Assembly: GCF_051014685.1 (NCBI RefSeq)
Contig: NW_027478855.1
Location: 372,001-436,000, forward strand
Direction: 5' to 3'
From: Ptiloglossa arizonensis
Lineage: Eukaryota > Arthropoda > Insecta > Hymenoptera > Colletidae
DNA length: 64,000 nucleotides
Shown: piece after piece, positions 1 through 12,800 of the stretch
Layout: each line of letters opens with the position of its first letter
Position numbering within the stretch: position 1 is the stretch's first letter
Notes under the pieces: generated by a model
Told to the model about the DNA's origin: nothing
The model's input: the letters and a program-made list of their open reading frames with translations, nothing else
Databases searched by the model: none
Program-made: the position numbers and the translations under genes

Positions 1-2750
1 TCTCAAGCGTTTCTTACCTCCAAACTGCCATATCTCGCGAACGGATTGACCAATCCGCAAAATGTCTGTTGCTTCTGAAAGTAGAAACTCGCCCGATTAC
101 AGCGGTATGCGCTCTTTTCCCCTAGGCCGCTCTAGTTATTCGTTTCGAGCATCAAATATGCGAAAATTTTGAGTTTCTCAAGCGTTTCTTACCTCCAAAC
201 TGCCATATCTCGCGAACAGATTAACCAATCCGCAAAATTTCTGTTGCTTCTGAAAGTAGAAACTCGCCGGATTACAACGGTATGAGCACTTTTCCCCTAG
301 GCTGTTCTAGTTATTCGTATCGTGCAGCAGAAATGCGAAAATTTTGAGTTTCTCAAGCGTTTCTTACCTCCAAACTGCCATATCTCGCGAACGGATTGAC
401 CAATCCGCAAAATTTCTGTTGCATCTAAAAGTAGAAACTCGCCCGATTACAACGGTATGCGTACTTTTCCCCTAGGCCGTTCTAGTTACTCGTTTCGAGC
501 ATCAGAACTGTGAAAATTTTGAGTTTCTCAAGCGTTTCTTACCTCCAAACTGCCATATCTCGCGAACGGATTGACCAATCCGCAAAATTTCTGTTGCATC
601 TGAAAGTAGAAACTCGCCCGATTACAACGGTATGCGCACTTTGCCCCTAGGCCGTTCTAGTTATTCGTGTCGAGCATCAGAACTGCGAAAATTTTGAGTT
701 TCTCAAGCGTTTCTTACCTCCAAACTGCCATATCTCGCGAACGGATTTACCAATCCGCAAAATTTCTGTTGCATCTGAAAGTAGAAACTCGCCCGATTAC
801 AACGGTATGCGCACTTTTCCCCTACGCCGTTCTATTTATTCGTGTCGAGCATCAGAACTGCGAAAATTTTGAGTTTCTCAAGCGTTTCTTATCTCCAAAC
901 GGCCATATCTCGCGAACGGATTGATCAATCCGCAAAATTTCTGTGGCATCTGAAAGTAGAAACTCGCCCGATTACAACGGTATGCGTACTTCTCCCCTAG
1001 GCCGTTCTGGTCATTCGTTTCGAGCATCAGAACTGCGAAAATTTTGAGTTTCTCAAGCGTTTCTTATCTCCAAACTGCCATATCTCGCGAACGGATTGAT
1101 CAATCCGCAAAATTTCTGTTGCATCTGAAAGTAGAAACTCGCACGATTACAACGGTATGCGCACTTTTCCCCTAGGCGGTTCTAGTTATTCGTTTCGAGC
1201 ATCAGAACTGCGAAAATTTTGAGTTTCTCAAGCGTTTCTTACCTCCAAATTGCCATATCTCGCGAACGGATTGACCAATCCGCAAAATTTCTGTTGCGTT
1301 CTGAAAGTAGAAACTCGCCCGATTACAACGGTAGGTGTAGTTTTCCCCAAGGCCGTTCTAGTTATTCGTTTCGAGCATCAGAACTGCGAAAATTTTGAGT
1401 TTCTCAAGCGTTTCTTATCTCCAAACTGCCATATCTCGCGAGCGGATTGATCAATCCGCAAAATTTATGTTGCACCTGAAAGTAGAAACTCGCCCGATTA
1501 CAACGGTATGCGCACTTTTCCCCTAGGCGGTTCTAGTTATTCGTTTCGAGCATCAGAACTGCGAAAATTTTGAGTTTCTCAAGCGTTTCTTACCTCCAAA
1601 CTGCCATATCTCGCAAACGGATTGACCAATCCGCAAAATTTCTGTTGCGTTCTGAAAGTAGAAACTCGCCCGATTACAACGGTATGCGTACTTCTCCCCT
1701 AGGCCGTTCTAGTCATTCGTTTCGAGCATCAGAACTGCGAAAATTTTGAGTTTCTCAAGCGTTTCTTACCTCCAAACTGCCATATCTCGCGAACGGATTG
1801 AACAATCCGCAAAATTTCTGTTGCATCTGAAAGTAGAAACTCGCCCGATTACAACGGTATGCGTACTTTGCCCCTTGGCCGTTCTAGTTATTCGTGTCGA
1901 GCATCAGAACTGCGAAAATTTTGAGTTTCTCAAGCGTTTCTTACCTCCAAACTGCCATATCTCGCGAACGGATTGACCAATCCGCAAAATTTCAGTTGCA
2001 TCTGAAAGTAGAAACTCGCCCGATTACAACGGTATGCGCACTTTTCCCCTAGGCCGTTCTAGTTATTCGTGTCGAGCATCAGAACTGCGAAAATTTTGTG
2101 TTTTTCAAGCGTTTCTTACCTCCAAACTGCCATATCTCGCGAACGGATTGACCAATCCGCAAACTTTCTATTGCATCTGAAAGTAGAAACTCGCCCGATT
2201 ACAACGGTATGCGCACTTTTCCCCTAGGCCGTTCTAGTTATTCGTTTCGAGCATCAGAACTGCGAAAATTTTGAGTTTCTCAAGCGTTTCTTACCTCCAA
2301 GCTGCCATATCTCGCGAAAGGATTGACCAATCCGCAAAATTTCTGTTGCATCTGAAAGTAGAAACTCGCCCGATTACAACGATATGCGCTCTTTTCCCCT
2401 AGGCCGTTCTAGTTATTCGTGTCGAGCATCAGAACTGCGCAAATTTAGAGTTTCTCAAGCGTTTCTTACCTCCAAACTGCCATATCTCGCGAACGGATTA
2501 ACCAATCCGCAAAATTTCTGTTGCTTCTGAAAGTAGAAACTCGCCCGATTACAACGGTATGCGCACTTTTCCCCTAGGCGGTTCTAGTTATTCGTTTCGA
2601 GCATCAGAACTGCGAAAATTTTGAGATTCTCAAGCGTTTCTTACCTCCAAACTGCCATATCTCGCGAAAGGATTGACCAATCCGCAAAATTTCTGTTGCA
2701 TCTGAAAGTAGAAACTCTCCCGATTACAACGGTAGGTGTAGTTTTCCCCT
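1..2750. repeat. Divergent left-end satellite block
   Basis: About 15 monomers that differ more from each other than those further right. Two units carry an extra base in the TTGCGTTCTGAAAG form (near 1291 and 1641), which shifts the 175-bp phase by +2 from there on. The block also holds rare variants, such as CTTCTCCCCTAGG with a TCATTCG (near 990 and 1690) and TCGCAAACGG (near 1612). The same rare variants come back right of the retrotransposon (61740-62290). No gene is seen. Confidence 0.85.
917..932. other. Perfect 16-bp dyad in the satellite monomer (example)
   Basis: CGGATTGATCAATCCG reads the same on both strands. It recurs in every monomer of the GATTGATC type across the array. The GATTGACC and GATTAACC monomer types keep the arms GGATT and AATCC and change only the middle. 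A symmetric, conserved box in a satellite is what a dimeric DNA-binding protein site would look like; no binding protein is known to me. Confidence 0.7.
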
Positions 2751-5700
2751 AGGCCGTTCTAGTTATTCGTTTCGAGCATCAGAACTGCGAAAATTTTGAG
2801 TTTCTCAAGCGTTTCTTACCTCCAAGCTGCCATATCTCGCGAAAGGATTGACCAATCCGCAAAATTTCTGTTGCATCTGAAAGTAGAATCTCGCCCGATT
2901 ACAACGGTATGCGCACTTTTCCCCTAGGCGGTTCTAGTTATTCGTTTCGAGCATCAGAACTGCGAAAATTATGAGATACTCAAGCGTTTCTTACCTCCAA
3001 ACTGCCATATCTCGCGAACGGATTGACCAATCCGCAAAATTTCTGTTGCATCTGAAAGTAGAAACTCTCCCGATTACAACGGTAGGTGTAGTTTTCCCCT
3101 AGGCCGTTCTAGTTATTCGTTTCGAGCATCAGAACTGCGAAAATTTTGAGTTTCTCAAGCGTTTCTTACCACCAAGCTGCCATATCTCGCGAAAGGATTG
3201 ACCAATCCGCAAAATTTCTGTTGCATCTGAAAGTAGAAACTCGCCCGATTACAACGGTATGCGCTCTTTTCCCCTAGGCCGTTCTAGTTATTCGTGTCGA
3301 GCATCAGAACTGCGAAAATTTTGAGTTTCTCAAGCGTTTCTTACCTCCAAACTGCCATATCTCGCGAACGGATTGACCAATCCGCAAAATTTCTGTTGCA
3401 TCTAAAAGTAGAAACTCGCCCGATTACAACGGTATGCGTACTTTTCCCCTAGGCCGTTCTAGTTACTCGTTTCGAGCATCAGAACTGCGAAAATTTTGAG
3501 TTTCTCAAGCGTTTCTTATCTCCAAACTGCCATATCTCGCGAACGGATTAACCAATCCGCAAAATTTCTGTTGCTTCTGAAAGTAGAAACTCGCCCGATT
3601 ACAACGGTATGCGCACTTTTCCCCTAGGCCGTTCTAGTTATTCGTATCGAGCATCAGAAATGCGAAAATTTTGAGTTTCTCAAGCGCGTCTTATCTCCAA
3701 ACTGCCATATCTCGCGAACGGATTGATCAATCCGCAAAATTTCTGTTGCATCTGAAAGTAGAAACTCGCTCGATTACAACGGTATGCGCACTTTTCCCCT
3801 AGGCGGTTCTAGTTATTCGTTTCGAGCATCAGAACTGCGAAAATTTTGAGTTTCTCAAGCGTTTCTTACCTCCAAACTGCCATATCTCGCGAACGGATTG
3901 ACCAATCCGCAAAATTTCTGTTGCATCTAAAAGTAGAAACTCGCCCGATTACAACGGTATGCGTACTTTTCCCCTAGGCCGTTCTAGTTACTCGTTTCGA
4001 GCATCAGAACTGCGAAAATTTTGAGTTTCTCAAGCGTTTCTTCTCTCCAAACTGCCATATCTCGCGAACGGATTAACCAATCCGCAAAATTTCTGTTGCA
4101 TCTGAAAGTAGAAACTCGCCCGATTACAACGGTATGCGCTCTTTTCCCCTAGGCCGTTCTAGTTATTCGTGTCGAGCATCAGAACTGCGAAAATTTTGAG
4201 TTTCTCAAGCGTTTCTTACCTCCAAACTGCCATATCTCGCGAACGGATTGACCAATCCGCAAAATTTCTGTTGCATCTAAAAGTAGAAACTCGCCCGATT
4301 ACAACGGTATGCGTACTTTTCCCCTAGGCCGTTCTAGTTACTCGTTTCGAGCATCAGAACTGCGAAAATTTTGAGTTTCTCAAGCGTTTCTTATCTCCAA
4401 ACTGCCATATCTCGCGAACGGATTAACCAATCCGCAAAATTTCTGTTGCTTCTGAAAGTAGAAACTCGCCCGATTACAACGGTATGCGCACTTTTCCCCT
4501 AGGCCGTTCTAGTTATTCGTTTCGAGCATCAGAACTGCGAAAATTTTGAGTTTCTCAAGCGTTTCTTACCTCCAAGCTGCCATATCTCGCGAAAGGATTG
4601 ACCAATCCGCAAAATTTCTGTTGCATCTGAAAGTAGAATCTCGCCCGATTACAACGGTATGCGCACTTTTCCCCTAGGCGGTTCTAGTTATTCGTTTCGA
4701 GCATCAGAACTGCGAAAATTATGAGATACTCAAGCGTTTCTTACCTCCAAACTGCCATATCTCGCGAACGGATTGACCAATCCGCAAAATTTCTGTTGCA
4801 TCTGAAAGTAGAAACTCTCCCGATTACAACGGTAGGTGTAGTTTTCCCCTAGGCCGTTCTAGTTATTCGTTTCGAGCATCAGAACTGCGAAAATTTTGAG
4901 TTTCTCAAGCGTTTCTTACCACCAAGCTGCCATATCTCGCGAAAGGATTGACCAATCCGCAAAATTTCTGTTGCATCTGAAAGTAGAAACTCGCCCGATT
5001 ACAACGGTATGCGCTCTTTTCCCCTAGGCCGTTCTAGTTATTCGTGTCGAGCATCAGAACTGCGAAAATTTTGAGTTTCTCAAGCGTTTCTTACCTCCAA
5101 ACTGCCATATCTCGCGAACGGATTGACCAATCCGCAAAATTTCTGTTGCATCTAAAAGTAGAAACTCGCCCGATTACAACGGTATGCGTACTTTTCCCCT
5201 AGGCCGTTCTAGTTACTCGTTTCGAGCATCAGAACTGCGAAAATTTTGAGTTTCTCAAGCGTTTCTTATCTCCAAACTGCCATATCTCGCGAACGGATTA
5301 ACCAATCCGCAAAATTTCTGTTGCTTCTGAAAGTAGAAACTCGCCCGATTACAACGGTATGCGCACTTTTCCCCTAGGCCGTTCTAGTTATTCGTATCGA
5401 GCATCAGAAATGCGAAAATTTTGAGTTTCTCAAGCGCGTCTTATCTCCAAACTGCCATATCTCGCGAACGGATTGATCAATCCGCAAAATTTCTGTTGCA
5501 TCTGAAAGTAGAAACTCGCTCGATTACAACGGTATGCGCACTTTTCCCCTAGGCGGTTCTAGTTATTCGTTTCGAGCATCAGAACTGCGAAAATTTTGAG
5601 TTTCTCAAGCGTTTCTTACCTCCAAACTGCCATATCTCGCGAACGGATTGACCAATCCGCAAAATTTCTGTTGCATCTAAAAGTAGAAACTCGCCCGATT

Positions 5701-6250
5701 ACAACGGTATGCGTACTTTTCCCCTAGGCCGTTCTAGTTACTCGTTTCGAGCATCAGAACTGCGAAAATTTTGAGTTTCTCAAGCGTTTCTTCTCTCCAA
5801 ACTGCCATATCTCGCGAACGGATTAACCAATCCGCAAAATTTCTGTTGCATCTGAAAGTAGAAACTCGCCCGATTACAACGGTATGCGCTCTTTTCCCCT
5901 AGGCCGTTCTAGTTATTCGTGTCGAGCATCAGAACTGCGAAAATTTTGAGTTTCTCAAGCGTTTCTTACCTCCAAACTGCCATATCTCGCGAACGGATTG
6001 ACCAATCCGCAAAATTTCTGTTGCATCTAAAAGTAGAAACTCGCCCGATTACAACGGTATGCGTACTTTTCCCCTAGGCCGTTCTAGTTACTCGTTTCGA
6101 GCATCAGAACTGCGAAAATTTTGAGTTTCTCAAGCGTTTCTTATCTCCAAACTGCCATATCTCGCGAACGGATTAACCAATCCGCAAAATTTCTGTTGCT
6201 TCTGAAAGTAGAAACTCGCCCGATTACAACGGTATGCGCACTTTTCCCCT
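2750..6250. repeat. 10-monomer higher-order repeat, two tandem copies
   Basis: Diagnostic variants recur exactly 1750 bp (10 monomers) apart: the AAGTAGAATC form at 2881 and 4631, and TACCTCCAAGCTGCC at about 2817 and 4567. The two copies are nearly identical over about 1750 bp, then diverge near 6270 (GTATCGAGC instead of GTTTCGAGC). A partial third copy of the same monomer order begins near 7540, offset 4375 bp (25 monomers) from the first. This is unequal exchange in blocks of several monomers. Confidence 0.8.
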
Positions 6251-9200
6251 AGGCCGTTCTAGTTATTCGTATCGAGCATCAGAAATGCGAAAATTTTGAG
6301 TTTCTCAAGCGCGTCTTATCTCCAAACTGCCATATCTCGCGAACGGATTGATCAATCCGCAAAATTTCTGTTGCATCTGAAAGTAGAAACTCGCTCGATT
6401 ACAACGGTATGCGCACTTTTCCCCTAGGCGGTTCTAGTTATTCGTTTCGAGCATCAGAACTGCGAAAATTTTGAGTTTCTCAAGCGTTTCTTATCTCCAA
6501 ACTGCCATATCTCGCGAACGGATTGACCAATCCGCAAAATTTCTGTTGCATCTAAAAGTAGAAACTCGCCCGATTACAACGGTATGCGTACTTTTCCCCT
6601 AGGTCGTTCTAGTTACTCGTTTCGAGCAACAGAACTGCGAAAATTTTGAGTTTCTCAAGCGTTTCTTACCTCCAAGCTGCCATATCTCGCGAAAGGATTG
6701 ACCAATCCGCAAAATTTCTGTTGCATCTGAAAGTAGAATCTCGCCCGATTACAACGGTATGCGCACTTTTCCCCTAGGCGATTCTAGTTATTCGTTTCGA
6801 GCATCAGAACTGCGAAAATTTTGAGATTCTCAAGCGTTTCTTACCTCCAAACTGCCATATCTCGCGAACGGATTGACCAATCCGCAAAATTTCAGTTACA
6901 TCTGAAAGTAGAAACTCTCCCGATTACAACGGTAGGTGTAGTTTTCCCCTAGGCCGTTCTAGTTATTCGTTTCGAGCATCAGAACTGCGAAAATTTTGAG
7001 TTTCTCAAGCGTTTCTTACCACCAAGCTGCCATATCTCGCGAAAGGATTGACCAATCCGCAAAATTTCTGTTGCATCTGAAAGTAGAAACTCGCCCGATT
7101 ACAACGGTATGAGCACTTTTCCCCTAGGCCGTTCTAGTTATTCGTATCGAGCATCAGAAGTGCGAAAATTTTGAGTTTCTCAAGCGTTTCTTATATCCAA
7201 ACTGCCATATCTCGCGAACGGATTGATCAATCCGCAAAATTTCTGTTGCATCTGAAAGTAGAAACTCGCCCGATTACAACGGTATGCGCACTTTTCCCCT
7301 AGGCGATTCTAGTTATTCGTTTCGAGCATCAGAACTGCGAAAATTTTGAGATTCTCATGCGCTTCTTACCTCCAAACTGCCATATCTCGCGAACGGATTG
7401 ACCAATCCGCAAAATTTCAGTTGCATCTGAAAGTAGAAACTCTCCCGATTACAACGGTAGGTGTAGTTTTCCCCTAGGCCGTTCTAGTTATTCGTTTCGA
7501 GCATCAGAACTGCGAAAATTTTGAGTTTCTCAAGCGTTTCTTACCACCAAGCTGCCATATCTCGCGAAAGGATTGACCAATCCGCAAAATTTCTGTTGCA
7601 TCTGAAAGTAGAAACTCGCCCGATTACAACGGTATGCGCTCTTTTCCCCTAGGCCGTTCTAGTTATTCGTGTCGAGCATCAGAACTGCGAAAATTTTGAG
7701 TTTCTCAAGCGTTTCTTACCTCCAAACTGCCATATCTCGCGAACGGATTGACCAATCCGCAAAATTTCTGTTGCATCTAAAAGTAGAAACTCGCCCGATT
7801 ACAACGGTATGCGTACTTTTCCCCTAGGCCGTTCTAGTTACTCGTTTCGAGCATCAGAACTGCGAAAATTTTGAGTTTCTCAAGCGTTTCTTATCTCCAA
7901 ACTGTCATATCTCGCGAACGGATTAACCAATCCGCAAAATTTCTGTTGCTTCTGAAAGTAGAAACTCGCCCGATTACAACGGTATGCGCACTTTTCCCCT
8001 AGGCCATTCTAGTTATTCGTATCGAGCATCAGAAATGCGAAAATTTTGAGTTTCTCAAGCGCGTCTTATCTCCAAACTGCCATATCTCGCGAACGGATTG
8101 ATCAATCCGCAAAATTTCTGTTGCATCTGAAAGTAGAAACTCGCTCGATTACAACGGTATGCGCACTTTTCCCCTAGGCGGTTCTAGTTATTCGTTTCGA
8201 GCATCAGAACTGCGAAAATTTTGAGTTTCTCAAGCGTTTCTTACCTCCAAACTGCCATATCTCGCGAACGGATTGACCAATCCGCAAAATTTCTGTTGCA
8301 TCTAAAAGTAGAAACTCGCCCGATTACAACGGTATGCGTACTTTTCCCCTAGGCCGTTCTAGTTACTCGTTTCGAGCATCAGAACTGCGAAAATTTTGAG
8401 TTTCTCAAGCGTTTCTTCTCTCCAAACTGCCATATCTCGCGAACGGATTAACCAATCCGCAAAATTTCTGTTGCATCTGAAAGTAGAAACTCGCCCGATT
8501 ACAACGGTATGCGCTCTTTTCCCCTAGGCCGTTCTAGTTATTCGTGTCGAGCATCAGAACTGCGAAAATTTTGAGTTTCTCAAGCGTTTCTTACCTCCAA
8601 ACTGCCATATCTCGCGAACGGATTGACCAATCCGCAAAATTTCTGTTGCATCTAAAAGTAGAAACTCGCCCGATTACAACGGTATGCGTACTTTTCCCCT
8701 AGGCCGTTCTAGTTACTCGTTTCGAGCATCAGAACTGCGAAAATTTTGAGTTTCTCAAGCGTTTCTTATCTCCAAACTGCCATATCTCGCGAACGGATTA
8801 ACCAATCCGCAAAATTTCTGTTGCTTCTGAAAGTAGAAACTCGCCCGATTACAACGGTATGCGCACTTTTCCCCTAGGCCGTTCTAGTTATTCGTATCGA
8901 GCATCAGAAATGCGAAAATTTTGAGTTTCTCAAGCGCGTCTTATCTCCAAGCTGCCATATCTCGCGAAAGGATTGACCAATCCGCAAAATTTCTGTTGCA
9001 TCTGAAAGTAGAAACTCGCCCGATTACAACGGTATGCGCTCTTTTCCCCTAGGCCGTTCTAGTTATTCGTGTCGATCATCAGAACTGCGAAAATTTTGAG
9101 TTTCTCAAGCGTTTCTTATCTCCAAACTGCCATATCTCGCGAACGGATTAACCAATCCGCAAAATTTCTGTTGCTTCTGAAAGTAGAAACTCGCCCGATT

Positions 9201-9800
9201 ACAACGGTATGCGCACTTTTCCCCTAGGCCGTTCTAGTTATTCGTATCGAGCATCAGAAATGCGAAAATTTTGAGTTTCTCAAGCGTTTCTTATCTCCAA
9301 ACTGCCATATCTCGCGAACGGATTGATCAATCCGCAAAATTTCTGTTGCATCTGAAAGTAGAAACTCGCCCGATTACAACGGTATGCGCACTTTTCCCCT
9401 AGGCGGTTCTAGTTATTCGTTTCGAGCATCAGAACTGCGAAAATTTTGAGTTTCTCAAGCGTTTCTTATCTCCAAACTGCCATATCTCGCGAACGGATTG
9501 ATCAATCCGCAAAATTTCTGTTCCATCTGAAAGTAGAAACTCGCACGATTACAACGGTATGCGCACTTTTCCCCTAGGCCGTTCTAGTTATTCGTGTCGA
9601 GCTTCAGAACTGCGAAAATTTTGAGTTTCTCAAGCGTTTCTTATCTCCAAACTGCCATATCTCGCGAACGGATTCATCAAACCGCAAAATTTCTGTTGCA
9701 TCTGAAAGTAGAAACTCGCCCGATTACAACGGTATGCGCACTTTTCCCCTAGGCCTTTCTAGTTATTCGTTTCGAGCATCAGAAATGCGAAAATTTTGAG
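6251..9800. repeat. Satellite monomers repeating the order of the preceding block
   Basis: This stretch holds only 175-bp monomers. From about 7540 it repeats the monomer order seen from about 3170, including the GCGCGTCTTATCTCC and CGCTCGATT variants, so it is another partly shuffled copy of the same higher-order block. No coding or RNA gene is visible. Confidence 0.75.
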
Positions 9801-12800
9801 GTCCTCAAGCGTTTCTTAAATCCAAACGGCCATATCTCGCGAACGGATTGACCAATCCGCAAAATTTCTGTTGCATCTGAAAGTAGAAACTCTCCCGATT
9901 ACAACGGTATGCGCACTTTTCCCCTAGGCGATTCTAGTTATTCGTTTCGAGCATCAGAACTGCGAAAATTTTGAGATTCTCAAGCGTTTCTTACCTACAA
10001 ACTGCCATATCTCGCGAACGGATTGACATATCCGCAAAATTTCAGTTGCATCTGAAAGTAGAAACTCTCCCGATTACAACGGTAGGTGTAGTTTTCCCCT
10101 CGGCCGTTCTAGTTATTCGTTTCGAGCATCAGAACTGCGAAAATTTTGAGTTTCTCAAGCGTTTCTTACCTCCAAGCTGCCATATCTCGCGAAAGGATTG
10201 ACCAATCCGCAAAATTTCTGCTGCATCTGAAAGTAGAATCTCGCCCGATTACAACGGTATGCGCACTTTTCCCCTAGGCGGTTCTAGTTATTCGTTTCGA
10301 GCATCAGAACTGCCAAAATTTTGAGATACTCAAGCGTTTCTTACCTCCAAACTGCCATATCTCGCGAACGGATTAACCAATCCGCAAAATTTCTGTTGCA
10401 TCTGAAAGTAGAAACTCTCCCGATTACAACGGTAGGTGTAGTTTTCCCCTAGGCCGTTCTAGTTATTCGTTTCGAGCATCAGAACTGCGAACATTTTGAG
10501 TTTCTCAAGCGTTTCTTACCTCCAAGCTGCCATATCTCGCGAACGGATTGACCAATCCTCAAAATTTCTGTTGCATCTAAAAGTAGAAACTCGCCCGATT
10601 ACAACGGTATGCGCACTTTTCCCCTAGGCCGTTCTAGTTATTCGTATCGAGCATCAGAAATGCGAAAATTTTGAGTTTCTCAAGCGTTTCTTATCTCCAA
10701 ACTGCCATATCTCGCGAACGGATTGATCAATCCGCAAAATTTCTGTTGCATCTGAAAGTAGAAACTCGCTCGATTACAACGGTATGCGCACTTTTCCCCT
10801 AGGCGGTTCTAGTTATTCGTTTCGAGCATCAGTACTGCGAAAATTTTGAGTTTCTCAAGCGTTTCTTATCTCCAAACTGCCATATCTCGCGAACGGATTG
10901 ATCAATCCGCAAAATTTCAGTTCCATCTGAAAGTAGAAACTCGCACGATTACAACGGTATGCGCACTTTTCCCCTAGGCCGTTCTAGTTATTCGTGTCGA
11001 GCTTCAGAACTGCGAAAATTTTGAGTTTCTCAAGCGTTTCTTATCTCCAAACTGCCATATCTCGCGAACGGATTGACCAATCCGCAAAATTTCTGTTGCA
11101 TCTGAAAGTAGAAACTCTCCCGATTACAACGGTATGCGCACTTTTCCCCTAAGCGATTCTAGTTATTCGTTTCGAGCATCAGAACTGCGAAAATTTTGAG
11201 ATTCTCAAGCGTTTCTTACCTCCAAACTGCCATATCTCGCGAACGGATTGACCAATCCGCAAAGTTTCAGTTGCATCTGAAAGTAGAAACTCTCCCGATT
11301 ACAACGGTAGGTGTAGTTTTCCCCTAGGCCGTTCTAGTTATTCGTTTCGAGCATCAGAACTGCGAAAATTTTGAGTTTCTCAAGCGTTTCTTACCACCAA
11401 GCTGCCATATCTCGCGAAAGGATTGACCAATCCGCAAAATTTCTGTTGCATCTGAAAGTAGAAACTCGCCCGATTACAACGGTATGCGCTCTTTTCCCCT
11501 AGGCCGTTCTAGTTATTCGTGTCGAGCATCAGAACTGCGAAAATTTTGAGTTTCTCAAGCGTTTCTTATCTCCAAACTGCCATATCTCGCGAACGGATTA
11601 ACCAATCCGCAAAATTTCTGTTGCTTCTGAAAGTAGAAACTCGCCCGATTACAACGGTATGCGCACTTTTCCCCTAGGCCGTTCTAGTTATTCGTATCGA
11701 GCATCAGAAATGCGAAAATTTTGAGTTTCTCAAGCGTTTCTTATCTCCAAACTGCCATATCTCGCGAACGGATTGATCAATCCGCAAAATTTCTGTTGCA
11801 TCTGAAAGTAGAAACTCGCCCGATTACAACGGTATGCGCACTTTTCCCCTAGGCGGTTCTAGTTATTCGTTTCGAGCATCAGAACTGCGAAAATTTTGAG
11901 TTTCTCAAGCGTTTCTTATCTCCAAACTGCCATATCTCGCGAACGGATTGATCAATCCGCAAAATTTCTGTTCCATCTGAAAGTAGAAACTCGCACGATT
12001 ACAACGGTATGCGCACTTTTCCCCTAGGCCGTTCTAGTTATTCGTGTCGAGCTTCAGAACTGCGAAAATTTTGAGTTTCTCAAGCGTTTCTTATCTCCAA
12101 ACTGCCATATCTCGCGAACGGATTGATCAAACCGCAAAATTTCTGTTGCATCTGGAAGTAGAAACTCGCCCGATTACAACGGTATGCGCACTTTTCCCCT
12201 AGGCCTTTCTAGTTATTCGTTTCGAGCATCAGAAATGCGAAAATTTTGAGGTCCTCAAGCGTTTCTTAAATCCAAACGGCCATATCTCGCGAACGGATTG
12301 ACCAATCCGCAAAATTTCTGTTGCATCTGAAAGTAGAAACTCTCCCGATTACAACGGTATGCGCACTTTTCCCCTAGGCGATTCTAGTTATTCGTTTCGA
12401 GCATCAGAACTGCGAAAATTTTGAGATTCTCAAGCGTTTCTTACCTCCAAACTGCCATATCTCGCGAACGGATTGACCAATCCGCAAAATTTCAGTTGCA
12501 TCTGAAAGTAGAAACTCTCCCGATTACAACGGTAGGTGTAGTTTTCCCCTAGGCCGTTCTAGTTATTCGTTTCGAGCATCAGAACTGCGAAAATTTTGAG
12601 TTTCTCAAGCGTTTCTTACCACCAAGCTGCCATATCTCGCGAAAGGATTGACCAATCCGCAAAATTTCTGTTGCATCTGAAAGTAGAAACTCGCCCGATT
12701 ACAACGGTATGCGCTCTTTTCCCCTAGGCCGTTCTAGTTATTCGTGTCGAGCATCAGAACTGCGAAAATTTTGAGTTTCTCAAGCGTTTCTTACCTCCAA

